Part shown: positions 32,502 through 42,055 of the stretch, piece by piece
Layout: every line of letters begins with the position of its first letter
Numbering within the stretch: position 1 is the first letter of the stretch
Assembly (NCBI GenBank): GCA_023436485.1
Contig: JAEZIU010000235.1
Span: forward strand, 1 to 50,357
DNA from: Bacillota bacterium
GTDB taxonomy: Bacteria > Bacillota > Clostridia > Acetivibrionales > DSM-1351
DNA: 50,357 bases
Direction of reading: 5' to 3'
Program-made: the position numbers and the translations under genes
Notes under the pieces: model-generated
Told to the model about the DNA's origin: nothing
Database searches by the model: none
The model's input: the letters and a program-made list of their open reading frames with translations, nothing else

Positions 32502-35500
32502 TCAACTTCCTATTATTTTCCTTGAACCCTGCCAACGAAATTTATCGTATGTTTCTTGCCCCATAGCCTGTACCTTAAAGTAACTCTCTCCAATTAAAGT
32601 CCCACCACTGAAAATAGTAGTTTTTAAATTTGATAGGGTTATATCATTTAAGTTAGTTACTTCTTGCTTTTTACACTCAAGAGTCAGCGGCATCCCCTTC
32701 AAAATAGGGCTTTGCATTTTTAAATCCAACATAAGTAAAACCTGCTGCATTTGCAGAGGAATGCCAAAAGTATGAGAAATTTGTGCAAGAAATTGTCTTG
32801 TTACTTCCAATAAATACAGTAAGGAATAAACCTTTGAATTACCATCATACAGAATATGATTATTTAGTGGTGGTATAGCCTTGCAAGTAGCCTTTTGGTT
32901 GTCCAATTCTAATTTCAAATTTTCCACTAGCACATTTTGTATATTATGCTTATGGACCATCTTCTGACTTGCCACAGACTCTAAATCATCTTTTATATCC
33001 ACCGAATTTACTTGTACAAAATTAAGCTTGCATATTCCTAAACATGCAGTGCATACAGTGTTATCATTCTGGTAGATTGTAGCCTTTAAAACAAACTGCT
33101 CCTGTGAAACATTGGCAGTACGTTCGATTTCTATAAATACTGGCGAGTCCTTTTCGCAGAACTTCCTAAAATTAATATTAAATGAATCTATATAAAATTT
33201 AGTTAAAGCAGATGAGCCTAGGTTATGAAGATTATATATATCTGCTAGCTGTAATATCCCCTCTATAAGGAGAAACCCTGGAATATGATCAATTTCATGA
33301 TCAAAGAAATAGGGGTGGATTTCATTTACTAATAACTGTGCAGAATACATTTGCTTCCTTTTGTCATAAGCCACTTTGCCTATTACTATATTATCTGGAT
33401 TTTTACGCAATAAAGCCAAATACTGCTCTAGTTCAAATACTAAACTTTCTTCATTTAAAGTAGGAACTACAGAATTAACGACTTTCTCTTTACGGTCCAA
33501 ATCCCTTAGTAGTTGAATTAACTTTTGCTGTCGTATTAGATATGCATGTGTCATAGCCGCCATACTATTTTGTAATGATAAAAAAGCATCTGCATTACAT
33601 GTGCTCAAATTTCCCTTAACCGTAGTTTTTTTTATGTCATCACAGTTTACCTCAATATGGTAGTTTTCTTTCTTGGGTTGTTGAAATAAAATATCAACAG
33701 GATTCTTTATTTCTGGTTGATTTGGACGATAATCATTTTCTTTAATCACAAAGACAGATGCAATTACTTTATCTTTATCAAAAATTTGTATACAGGAACA
33801 TTTGCTCTTCGAACAAATTGCCTTCGAAAGGGCTTCAATACCCACTGCTTCACCCATATATCCGGTGAATAATTGTGCAGATATTACATTTGTGTCCCTT
33901 CTCTCTGAAATAAATGACAAGTCTAGTTGACAAATCTCTTTATGCTCTATTGATAAAGGATCAAATCCTGCAATCAAGCATGCTTTGTCAAAGGTATCTG
34001 CAGTTGTTCCTGGAATTATTGCTGAGATATATCCAAGTACCTTATTTTTATCTTTCCTCGCATCTGAAAGTCTTTTCAATATAAATGCCGCGAATCCTTC
34101 TCCGATAGGTGGGATGTCATCCGTATCTTCCTTATATGAAAGAATATCTGCCGGGCTCTTGATAATATGTCCAGCACCTATGATAAGATTCTGATAACGT
34201 TTTAACCAGTAAGGAGCTAGAAATAGTGTCCGCAAAAAAGTGCCTGCTCCTCCAGACAATGTTTGATGAAAACCCCGAATATTGAAATGGCTTGCCGGAT
34301 ATCCTGAAAACATGGCAGGCGTTGAAGATGCAATCTCTTCAAAATTGATTTCTGTACTCAAGAAATCTTCCATTTCCTTATCAATATTTATTTTCTTAAG
34401 TCTGTCCCTGTTAAACACCAAAAAGTGTTTTCGATACTGTTTAACTGACATTTCACCACTCATATTGCTACACAACACAATTGCTGTGTCTGCAGAGTCT
34501 TTTATTATTTCATTTCTTCTAAGCATCATATTGATTGTATGAAGTGATAACGCTTGAAAATGGTCAATCTTTCTCAATAAATTCGGTCCCATCTTCAATC
34601 CAAAGGCATCAATAGTAATACAATCACTTAAAAAATTACCACTAATTTCTTCTCCAAAGCAGGATAAATTTCCACCGACATTAAATCTATTCATAGGAAA
34701 TGGTCTATGCCTGTTTTGATACTCCGTATTCAAATCATATAAGGATTTAACATCACCATCTTTCCCTAAATGAGCTTCAAAATCCAATATCGCAATAGGT
34801 TCGTTTAAATAATTTCCACTCACACTAGAGTAATTTTTGTGGACTTTTTTATTTTCTTTTGCACCAAAGGATGATAATATAACATGTGAGTTTGCCCCAC
34901 TAAATCCAAAAGAACTGACACCCACGACTATTTCACGATCCTGGATTTCAATAGGCTTTGCCACTGATGGTAAATACAAGTTTGTCTTTTCCAATAAAGG
35001 ATTTGGGTCAACAGTAATATGTGGTGGTATAGTCCTTTCACGAAGTATTAAAATAGCTTTTATAAGTGAAGCAATTCCTGCAGCTGCTAAAGTATGTCCA
35101 ATTAATGATTTTATTGATCCTATTGGTATTTTTTCTTTAGGCATACAGTTATTTAAAAAATTCCCCGTCACCTTAATCTCAGTATCATCCCCAAGTTTTG
35201 TTGCAGTTCCATGCATTTCAATATAATCAACATTTGTTTGAATACTATTGTATGCCCTCTTCAGGGCTAGATTCTGTCCCTGAGGCCCTGGTGCAAACGG
35301 TGATCTCTCTGCACCATCTGCCGAGAGTCCTAATGATTTTATAACAGCCAAGATTTTTCGTCCATCTCTTAATGCTTTATCAAGTGGTTCAATGAGTATT
35401 GCACCCACACCTTCTCCGATTACAATTCCTGATGCATCCTTTGAGAAAGGTAGTATTTGTCCTTTGGGAGATAATGCACTTAGCTTTGAAAATCCAATAT

Positions 35501-36128
35501 ACAAGAAATATGGGATGGCTGCATTTAAACCCATAACGATAGCAGAATCCGCTTGACCGCATTCTATTAAACCCATACCAATATCAAGTGCATTCATGGA
35601 CGAAGCACAAGCAGTATCAACTGCAATACAAGGCCCACCGATGCCTAAAGGCTTGGCAATGGCATGAAGTTGTTTATCTGGAGTGTATACAGTACCTTTT
35701 AAAGCTCCCTCCTTAGAAAAACCAAATATTAAATCAATATCTTTATTGAAATAATCCTGATCACTCCAAGAAGTTCCTATAACCAAGCCTGTATTTTGAA
35801 ATTCAGGCTTTTTGTCTCCAGTTTGTAATTGGTCGGAAAGTTGTCTGAGCACTTCTCTACTCGCCATTATTTGCCGCCCTGCTCCCCTACCGAATTTATG
35901 AGTAAATTCCTCTGGGAGACAAAACCCTTTATCCATATATATTTTACTTTTTTTATTTTCAAATAAATCCATATACTTCTCTCTGGAGATTCCCCACCAT
36001 TTTTCAAGAGAAGTAACTGGTGCAACCCTTGCCCTCACAATATTATGCCAAAACTCATCAACATTTCGTGCCCCAGGGAAAATACATGCCATACCTGTTA
36101 TTGCATACTCCAAATCATTACCCCACAT
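32502..36128 (-). CDS. Ketosynthase / chain-length-factor-like / double AfsA-hotdog fusion
   Basis: The 1208-residue protein has a KS domain at 1-425 with an intact C174 (DTACASS), H306 (EMHGTAT), H345 (GHTLAAAG) triad. A second thiolase-fold domain at about 490-800 keeps GEGFAAFILKRL but reads HQTLSGGAGTF where the Cys would be, as in chain-length factors. Two hotdog domains follow: the first (about 900-1035) has HPYFFDHEIDHIPG, a motif of the A-factor synthase AfsA family, and the second (about 1070-1195) has NHILYDG and YLLEVTRQ. The KS-CLF-hotdog order resembles PfaC of PUFA synthases, but the hotdogs look AfsA-like. No acyltransferase domain is present. No clear ribosome binding site is seen. 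Confidence 0.85.
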   Translation of the reverse strand: MWGNDLEYAITGMACIFPGARNVDEFWHNIVRARVAPVTSLEKWWGISREKYMDLFENKKSKIYMDKGFCLPEEFTHKFGRGAGRQIMASREVLRQLSDQLQTGDKKPEFQNTGLVIGTSWSDQDYFNKDIDLIFGFSKEGALKGTVYTPDKQLHAIAKPLGIGGPCIAVDTACASSMNALDIGMGLIECGQADSAIVMGLNAAIPYFLYIGFSKLSALSPKGQILPFSKDASGIVIGEGVGAILIEPLDKALRDGRKILAVIKSLGLSADGAERSPFAPGPQGQNLALKRAYNSIQTNVDYIEMHGTATKLGDDTEIKVTGNFLNNCMPKEKIPIGSIKSLIGHTLAAAGIASLIKAILILRERTIPPHITVDPNPLLEKTNLYLPSVAKPIEIQDREIVVGVSSFGFSGANSHVILSSFGAKENKKVHKNYSSVSGNYLNEPIAILDFEAHLGKDGDVKSLYDLNTEYQNRHRPFPMNRFNVGGNLSCFGEEISGNFLSDCITIDAFGLKMGPNLLRKIDHFQALSLHTINMMLRRNEIIKDSADTAIVLCSNMSGEMSVKQYRKHFLVFNRDRLKKINIDKEMEDFLSTEINFEEIASSTPAMFSGYPASHFNIRGFHQTLSGGAGTFLRTLFLAPYWLKRYQNLIIGAGHIIKSPADILSYKEDTDDIPPIGEGFAAFILKRLSDARKDKNKVLGYISAIIPGTTADTFDKACLIAGFDPLSIEHKEICQLDLSFISERRDTNVISAQLFTGYMGEAVGIEALSKAICSKSKCSCIQIFDKDKVIASVFVIKENDYRPNQPEIKNPVDILFQQPKKENYHIEVNCDDIKKTTVKGNLSTCNADAFLSLQNSMAAMTHAYLIRQQKLIQLLRDLDRKEKVVNSVVPTLNEESLVFELEQYLALLRKNPDNIVIGKVAYDKRKQMYSAQLLVNEIHPYFFDHEIDHIPGFLLIEGILQLADIYNLHNLGSSALTKFYIDSFNINFRKFCEKDSPVFIEIERTANVSQEQFVLKATIYQNDNTVCTACLGICKLNFVQVNSVDIKDDLESVASQKMVHKHNIQNVLVENLKLELDNQKATCKAIPPLNNHILYDGNSKVYSLLYLLEVTRQFLAQISHTFGIPLQMQQVLLMLDLKMQSPILKGMPLTLECKKQEVTNLNDITLSNLKTTIFSGGTLIGESYFKVQAMGQETYDKFRWQGSRKIIGS

Positions 36129-36166
36129 ATCATTTTTATAAGTTATTATATTTTTTTAGGTGTCAA

Positions 36167-38962
36167 TTACGGCATGGAATATTTTAATATTGAATCATGT
36201 GTCAAAAGCACCCTATCATCTGATTTGTCTAAATACTTAAATTCACGATTAAAAAGCTCAGTTCCCACATCATTAGAAACACCCTTTAACCCCAGATGCT
36301 CTACTCCGTACTGAGATTTGCGTAACAGACCAGTTTCAGTCCATAGTGACCACATAATAGAACGAACAGGGTAGTCAACACGTTCATTCCAGTAATGTGC
36401 AAATTCATTTATAAGTTCATTTCCTGCTGTATAATCTGTAAGTCCAGGTCTCCCGGTGTATGCTGTAATTGAACTGAATAGCACTGCAAATTTGAGCGAG
36501 TAATTTCTAAAAAGTTGATACAGGCAAAACGTTGAATTAGTCTTTGTATGAAGTACACTTTTAAAAGACTCCAATGTTTTCTTACTATGCTTGTTAATAT
36601 TCCCTGCACCATGAATAAGACCAGATATTTGACCATGCTTTTCCATAATACACCTTATTGTATTGCATAATTCATCCGGCTTTGATACATCACAGGAAAA
36701 ATAGTAAAACTCTCCCCTAGCCTCTTCTATACGCTTTTTTGTATTTAGTATCGCTCTCTGTCTATATACCATATTTATTTTTTGATCCATAATATCTCTA
36801 GTAACTTTATTAGGCTGTCCCAATTCAATGCTTAAGTCTTCAAAAATGCTACGCTTTAAAATTTCGTCATCTACTATGCCTTCATATGGTATTTCAGTTG
36901 GATACACTGTTCTGCCAATAACAGCAATTTTGCATTTATATTGTTTAGCCAATGAGCAAGCAATTTCCGAAGTTATTCCATCCCCGCCCCCAACAAGCAA
37001 TAACAGCGATTCAGGTCCTATATCGGTTTTGTCATTTACAATCTCGCTAATAGGTTTGTTTTTTATACATCTTTTCATTATGCAATCCAAATCAATAAAC
37101 ATATCATACTCCGTAGGTCCTGAGCAAACAGCCTCCAAAATATATTCAAAAGCAATAGTGTTGTATTCGTCTTTCAACCAGATAGACCTTACGTTATAAA
37201 TGTCCTGCATATCGTGTGTTAATGACCTTGTAAATCCTCTTGCAGTTGACCAAGCCGGACTTAGATTTATTTGTCCAAGTATGGACATGAACTTCTTATC
37301 TTTGTTGCCTTCTTTTTGGCTTCCTCGTGTTGAATAAATATTTGATATAATGAACAACGCAACTGCTGAGTGCTCTACCTGCATACTCCATTGACTCAAT
37401 TCCATGTTATCATTCACAGGCTCACCATTATCCATCGCCAAAAACAGTAATGACGGTAATTCTCCAGACTTATCTGTATATATGTCCAGAGCTTTATACA
37501 GTTCCTCATGATTATTAAACTCAATAGTATCAACACTCTCAGGTATTAACTTCCAGCCCAACTCTGTAATATATAATGTTTTAACGTTTATACCTCTTGA
37601 TTCAAGGCTCTCTTGAAAATAATCATAAGCCTTTCCTTTTTCTCCAACAAGCAGAATGCTTTCAGGTAATGTAACTGAATGGCTTAAGTTCAATTTCTCA
37701 AAGTCAAAAACATATCTTTGTACTTGCGACATATCATACGCTGTATTTGAATCAGCTTTTTTATCCGATTTGTTTTGCGTTGAATTATCTTTGTTTGTAA
37801 CAAAGTATTCTAACTTACTTTGCACCTGCTCAAAGTTTGCAGCATTTAAAAGTTCTTGCTTAAAAAATGAATAACTTGGATATATAGACAGCACTTCATC
37901 ATATACTTTTTCCAAAGCAAAAACATTTATGTTCGAATCTACAAAAAGTGTTTCAGAAGTGCTAGCAACCTCATTTATACCTGTTGTATCGTAAATCCTC
38001 TCTTTAATCTTTGAGAGTATTTTATTTATTTCACTGCCTATATTATCGAAATACTCCTCTTGATTCTTATTAGTTTGCTCACATTTTTCACTAACTACAT
38101 TTTTTGCAACAACTTCTAAAAATCCCCCAACACTTTGTACTCCAACAACATCATTTATATCTTTTTTTACTTCTGGGAAGTCACTAAGAAGGTGTGCAAA
38201 TATTTCGACCATATTTATTGAGATTAATCCAAGGTCTTCTTCAAAACGGGTATCTCTATTTATCATTTCTGTGGAGAAACCTGTTATTCTTGAAATCTCC
38301 ATTTTTAACCAATTTTCAATAGAACTTTCAAAATCGTCTTTATTATTTTTTTGAGGCTTAGAATTGCATAAAGTTAAGATATCTAGCATTTCTCCAAGGG
38401 TTGATACACTGACTACATTAGAAAGATCTTCATTTTTTAACTCAGGAAAATCATTTAGAAGATGTGCAAATATCTCAACCATATTTATTGAAATTAACCC
38501 CATGTCTTCCTCAAAACGTGTGGAATCATTTATTGTATCACAAGGAAAGCCTGTTATTCTTGACAATTCACTTTTAAGCCAACTTTCAAGAATATCACGT
38601 TTACTGTCTTTTATCTCCTGCCCTATATATTCTTCTACTTTGCTTTCTTGCTCTTTTGTTTTTAAAGTTTTATCTTGATTACTATTATCCATTTCCTTTA
38701 GTGGAACTTCTATTTTGTTCCCACAATTAATACCATTAAAAAAATATTGTGCCCCTAATCTTTGTGTTTCAAGTGCATTTAGAATGACTTCCTTATTTAT
38801 ATCTAGTAATTGAACAATCAAGTTTCTCTTATCAGATTCAGAAAAGCTTGTATTCAATATTTCGAGCATTTTCCCCTGTTCCTCAAAATACTTTTCTATA
38901 ACGGACTCGTTTGATTTAAAGTAATCAGAAGCTGTTGATTGTTTTAGCTTTAGATTTTCCAT
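36167..38962 (-). CDS. Tri-ACP ketoreductase (ACP-ACP-ACP-KR) polyketide synthase subunit
   Basis: A 931-residue protein. Residues 125-195 and 215-285 are two near-identical carrier domains, each with EEDxGLISINMVEIFAHLL and the probable phosphopantetheine serine S158 or S248. A third, divergent carrier (about 315-385) keeps D342-S343. A ketoreductase follows from about 410, with NADPH loop GGGDGITSE (658-666), FSSITAYTGRP and catalytic Tyr in DYTAGN. Tandem carriers plus KR resemble PfaA-type synthases without KS and AT. It is the first gene of the operon. The longer frame from 39010 is not used because GAGGA lies before the ATG at 38962. Confidence 0.87.
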   Translation of the reverse strand: MENLKLKQSTASDYFKSNESVIEKYFEEQGKMLEILNTSFSESDKRNLIVQLLDINKEVILNALETQRLGAQYFFNGINCGNKIEVPLKEMDNSNQDKTLKTKEQESKVEEYIGQEIKDSKRDILESWLKSELSRITGFPCDTINDSTRFEEDMGLISINMVEIFAHLLNDFPELKNEDLSNVVSVSTLGEMLDILTLCNSKPQKNNKDDFESSIENWLKMEISRITGFSTEMINRDTRFEEDLGLISINMVEIFAHLLSDFPEVKKDINDVVGVQSVGGFLEVVAKNVVSEKCEQTNKNQEEYFDNIGSEINKILSKIKERIYDTTGINEVASTSETLFVDSNINVFALEKVYDEVLSIYPSYSFFKQELLNAANFEQVQSKLEYFVTNKDNSTQNKSDKKADSNTAYDMSQVQRYVFDFEKLNLSHSVTLPESILLVGEKGKAYDYFQESLESRGINVKTLYITELGWKLIPESVDTIEFNNHEELYKALDIYTDKSGELPSLLFLAMDNGEPVNDNMELSQWSMQVEHSAVALFIISNIYSTRGSQKEGNKDKKFMSILGQINLSPAWSTARGFTRSLTHDMQDIYNVRSIWLKDEYNTIAFEYILEAVCSGPTEYDMFIDLDCIMKRCIKNKPISEIVNDKTDIGPESLLLLVGGGDGITSEIACSLAKQYKCKIAVIGRTVYPTEIPYEGIVDDEILKRSIFEDLSIELGQPNKVTRDIMDQKINMVYRQRAILNTKKRIEEARGEFYYFSCDVSKPDELCNTIRCIMEKHGQISGLIHGAGNINKHSKKTLESFKSVLHTKTNSTFCLYQLFRNYSLKFAVLFSSITAYTGRPGLTDYTAGNELINEFAHYWNERVDYPVRSIMWSLWTETGLLRKSQYGVEHLGLKGVSNDVGTELFNREFKYLDKSDDRVLLTHDSILKYSMP
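38176..38587 (-). repeat. Tandem repeat of ACP-coding DNA
   Basis: Two copies of about 138 nt (38176-38314 and 38449-38587), about 270 nt apart, encode nearly the same ACP helix II-III region. Most differences are at third codon positions, which points to a duplication kept under selection or to gene conversion. Confidence 0.75.
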
Positions 38963-39444
38963 ATTATACTTCCTCATAAAGTTATAGTTATATAAAAAAT
39001 AACATTCCATTGAAATATCCCACTTAACTTGGTATGCAGTGGTTTATATTTTCTCAAGCATATTAGCAAATTGTAGTAGAATCACTATTCTTTGAATCAC
39101 ATGCTAAGCTGAAAAATGTTCCTTCCAAATTTAATATAATCAAACATGACAAAATCTAAATTTTTCTTATATTATATATATATTACTTTTTTTCCACAAA
39201 AAAATCAATAATTTTACATATTTTTCTCAAATTATATAAAATTCAACTTTAATTGGCAATAAAAAATTGTTAAATTCATATATTAATAGTATTGTCACTT
39301 AATTGGCTTATTGATGTTAATATAAATTAGTGCAACACAAAAAGTACAACACATTAAAATCTATATTGAAAGGATGTGTTCGCATGGGCCACAAATCATT
39401 GAGCTTGAAAGGCTTCATACACAAAATTATTTACAGTCCCGCAT
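38963..39444. other. AT-rich upstream region of the biosynthetic operon
   Basis: Nearly 500 nt with no convincing protein gene apart from the 20-codon frame at 39384. Very AT-rich, with A/T tracts around 39160-39260. It must contain the operon's promoter; TTGCTA with TATAAA at a 15-nt spacer near 39047-39073 is a weak minus-strand candidate. I see no clear operator. Confidence 0.5.
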
Positions 39445-39446
39445 AA
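39384..39446 (+). CDS. Possible 20-residue peptide, divergent from the biosynthetic operon
   Basis: ATG at 39384 follows an AAAGGAT ribosome binding site with good spacing and opens a 20-codon frame (MGHKSLSLKGFIHKIIYSPA) with stop at 39446. The peptide is basic and amphipathic. It could be a small signal or toxin-type peptide, or chance in AT-rich DNA next to a decayed transposase. Confidence 0.25.
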   Translation: MGHKSLSLKGFIHKIIYSPA

Positions 39447-39869
39447 TTAAATGTCTAACTTTTAGGGTATTTCATACTTGATGTACAATACAGCGTTGAT
39501 ATTCCGTATTTGGAAAGGCTACCCCTATTGATTCCTTAATACCCATAAGACCGTCAGCACAGATGATTAATATATCCTTAACTCCACGATTCTTTTAACA
39601 CACTAAGCCAGTACTTACTGCTTTCGTTTTCACCAACTTGAATCGATAATACCTCTTTTTTTACCATCTTCGTGTATGCCGAGAATAATATAGGCTGCGA
39701 CCTTCTTAATAACATTATTGTCTCTGACAGAGAAATGTACGGCATCTATGTATATGATCGGGTAAATAGTTGCTAGTAGACGTTGCTGCAATTGCTCAAT
39801 CTCTGGTAACAAGCGATCAGTAAAAATTTTCTCTTTTTCATCGTAGGAATATTTGTGTTTAAATGCCAT
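39445..39869 (-). pseudogene. Decayed IS256-family (mutator type) transposase
   Basis: Minus-strand remains of an IS256-type transposase. The start MAFKHKYSYDEKEK behind a GGAGGG site runs at once into the catalytic-core segment ATIYPIIYIDAVHFSVRDN, so some 150 residues are deleted. The frame then breaks at an A-run near 39653, continues in another frame as LSIQVGENESSKYWLSVL, breaks again near 39593, goes on as NRGVKDILIICADGL and ends with CIVHQV and a stop where Arg is usual. With two frameshifts, an internal deletion and a lost C-terminus it cannot be active. It marks an old insertion between the biosynthetic operon and the glycan operon. Confidence 0.85.
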
Positions 39870-40097
39870 AAAAATATGCTCCCTCCTAAGTGACAAGTTT
39901 TTATTATTTTACTTGTATACCTAGAAGGGAGCATATCACACACTGTAAGAAGTAGCGATCGATGCCCTTTCTTTTGATCAGATATTTATGGTGGGACGCA
40001 CTTTAATAAGCCTATTAGTGTTGGAATTTAGTCTTACGCAGTCCTTGGTTTAAGCCATACTGGAATTTACTTTTTCATTTAACCAGTCAATTTTCTT

Positions 40098-40949
40098 TTA
40101 GACCTTTACGGTAAGCTTCTTAATAATATCATTTAGCTTAACTGCAACCCCTAAAGGCAATATCGAAGTAATTATTTTTTGTGAAAAATTAATGAATCCC
40201 GCCATAAAAGGTGGTTTTATTCCATATTGTTTTTTTGCTCTTTTCCGCACCAATGATATGAATTTAAAGGTTCTTTTTATATCTGTGGAAAATAATGAAC
40301 CCTGTCTTTGGCGGTAGAGTACAATTGGATCTTCTAAATTAGCAAATTTTCCATATTTAAATAGCCTAAAGTACAAATCCAGACCTTCGGCTACTGTAAG
40401 GCTTTCATCAAAATAGAAAACTTCGGAAGGGATTTTTGCTCGGTTATACATACTTGTTGGATCTGCGATAGGCTGGAACTGAAAAAACTTTCTTTTAATC
40501 TCTGTATCTGTTAAAGGATATCTGGTATTTCCAGTTATTTCATCATTTTCATCTATATATATTTCCTGTCCGCCAAGCACCACACAGTCAGGATTTTGCT
40601 GCATATAAGCATACTGTTTCTCAAGTCTGTCTTTTACCATGATATCATCCGAATCCATACGTACTACTAAGGGAGCAGAAGTATGTCTGAGTGCATGATT
40701 AAGTGAGTAACTTACTCCCCTATTTCCTTCATTCTGAAAAACTTTGACCCTAGAATCCTTAACACTATAAGACTTGAGTATTTCCATTGAATTATCAGTT
40801 GAACCGTCATCTACTGTGATTATTTCAAAATCTGTAAAAGTTTGAGCCAATACACTGTCCAAAGTTTTGGAGATATACTTTGAAGTATTGTATACAGGCA
40901 TTAATACACTTATCTTTGGGCCATTTATTCTATTAGTCAACTTAATCAC
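40098..40949 (-). CDS. GT2 family glycosyltransferase
   Basis: The 283-residue protein has a GT-A fold: ISVLMPVYNTSKYISKTLDSVL, nucleotide-binding VDDGSTDNS and the metal-binding DSDD in VVRMDSDDIMVKDRLEKQ. The C-terminal segment (FINFSQKIITSILPLGVAVKL) is amphipathic and may touch the membrane. GT2 enzymes of this type add single sugars to lipid-linked oligosaccharides. It is the last gene of the glycan operon and overlaps the EEP-phosphatase gene by 8 nt. Donor and acceptor are unknown. Confidence 0.9.
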   Translation of the reverse strand: MIKLTNRINGPKISVLMPVYNTSKYISKTLDSVLAQTFTDFEIITVDDGSTDNSMEILKSYSVKDSRVKVFQNEGNRGVSYSLNHALRHTSAPLVVRMDSDDIMVKDRLEKQYAYMQQNPDCVVLGGQEIYIDENDEITGNTRYPLTDTEIKRKFFQFQPIADPTSMYNRAKIPSEVFYFDESLTVAEGLDLYFRLFKYGKFANLEDPIVLYRQRQGSLFSTDIKRTFKFISLVRKRAKKQYGIKPPFMAGFINFSQKIITSILPLGVAVKLNDIIKKLTVKV

Positions 40950-42042
40950 TTTCCTTCAATAGTTTTGAATTATTTTTTTTCACGTCCAATGATAAAACAA
41001 TCGGGTCATGATCAGATAGATTTTCCGGAGATATGGTTTTATAAGATTTAAATCTTATGTTATCATTTGCTTTCGGCAGAAGTGTAAAATCAATTCTCCA
41101 TAATTTAAATCCAAATAGCTGGTATGAAAAAGGCAAAACATCATTTGAATACTTGATTCCATCAATATTATTTTTAAGCAGATTATCCATCACACCCATA
41201 GCTTTTGTAGAATTAAAATCTCCTGCAACAAAATAATCTGATTTTTCATTCTTCAAATCCCTCTTTAAGTCTTTAAACCCAATTTCCCTGGCCAAAAATC
41301 TTCTATGAAGTGCATCATAAAAGTAAGGCTTCAAAGGATTGGTTGTTTCAATATGAAGAAGCATATGTACATTATAAAACCGGACATTTCTTCCATTTAT
41401 GTCCACATCGGTAACAGCATACTGCTCGGAATAATCGGTATAAGATTTCTTAATAGGAAAACGTGAAATTATAACGAATTGATTATTTGTAGAAAAATAA
41501 TATCCCGGAAATTCTTTCCTGATTCTTTCACTGTCATCAAAATGCATATAGTGCAAAGGAAATCCCGGTACAATGTTACAGAGTCTGTATGGCTGACCAC
41601 TGTCTTTATCGGTTTGATAGTGCAGATATTCCTGTAAAAGATACACATCAGCATCCTGTTTTTTTATAAATGAATAAAACTTATCCTTATCCTTATCCTG
41701 ATCCCATAAATTTGTGTTCCAACTAATCACCTTTATGGGTGCATAATTGTCCAACCCTTTTGTATCCTCTGTTTTACTGATCAAATTTATATCAAGCTGT
41801 GTTAATGACATTATTAAACAAATGGATACTATAACTAAATTGATTACTCTCTTTTTTTTCTGACATAAAAAATATAAAAGAAGGAGCAGAGAAATAATTG
41901 TAAATAAAAATGTCGGTGCACTTGCAGGGAAATTCCAAAAGAATACTCTCCCTACGAGAAAAATATGCAGAATAATGAAAACCAGCCATAAAAATGATAG
42001 CAATATTACTGTTCTATTTATATTTTTTTTATTGATAAACAC
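40942..42042 (-). CDS. Membrane-anchored EEP-family phosphatase, VanJ-like
   Basis: The 366-residue protein has three N-terminal helices (about 11-31, 42-60, 67-83) and an endonuclease/exonuclease/phosphatase domain. Catalytic residues fit the family: N109 in VISWNTNLW, E138 in VYLLQEY, YNVHMLL, the AGDFNST motif and the terminal SDHDP. The same layout occurs in VanJ of Streptomyces, which cleaves polyprenyl pyrophosphate at the outer face and gives teicoplanin resistance. Inside a glycan operon with a polyprenyl-phosphate phosphoribosyltransferase, recycling of the lipid carrier is a sensible role. The VanJ link is by layout, not by measured similarity. Confidence 0.75.
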   Translation of the reverse strand: MFINKKNINRTVILLSFLWLVFIILHIFLVGRVFFWNFPASAPTFLFTIISLLLLLYFLCQKKKRVINLVIVSICLIMSLTQLDINLISKTEDTKGLDNYAPIKVISWNTNLWDQDKDKDKFYSFIKKQDADVYLLQEYLHYQTDKDSGQPYRLCNIVPGFPLHYMHFDDSERIRKEFPGYYFSTNNQFVIISRFPIKKSYTDYSEQYAVTDVDINGRNVRFYNVHMLLHIETTNPLKPYFYDALHRRFLAREIGFKDLKRDLKNEKSDYFVAGDFNSTKAMGVMDNLLKNNIDGIKYSNDVLPFSYQLFGFKLWRIDFTLLPKANDNIRFKSYKTISPENLSDHDPIVLSLDVKKNNSKLLKESD

Positions 42043-42055
42043 AAACTTAACCTCC

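Noticed and set aside
32502..36128. Primary-metabolism FabF/FabB
   Set aside because: The protein is about three times as long, with a second Cys-less thiolase domain and two hotdog domains.
39630..39896. Small intact gene at this position
   Set aside because: It is a piece of an IS256-type transposase; matching segments continue in other frames downstream, so it is a pseudogene.
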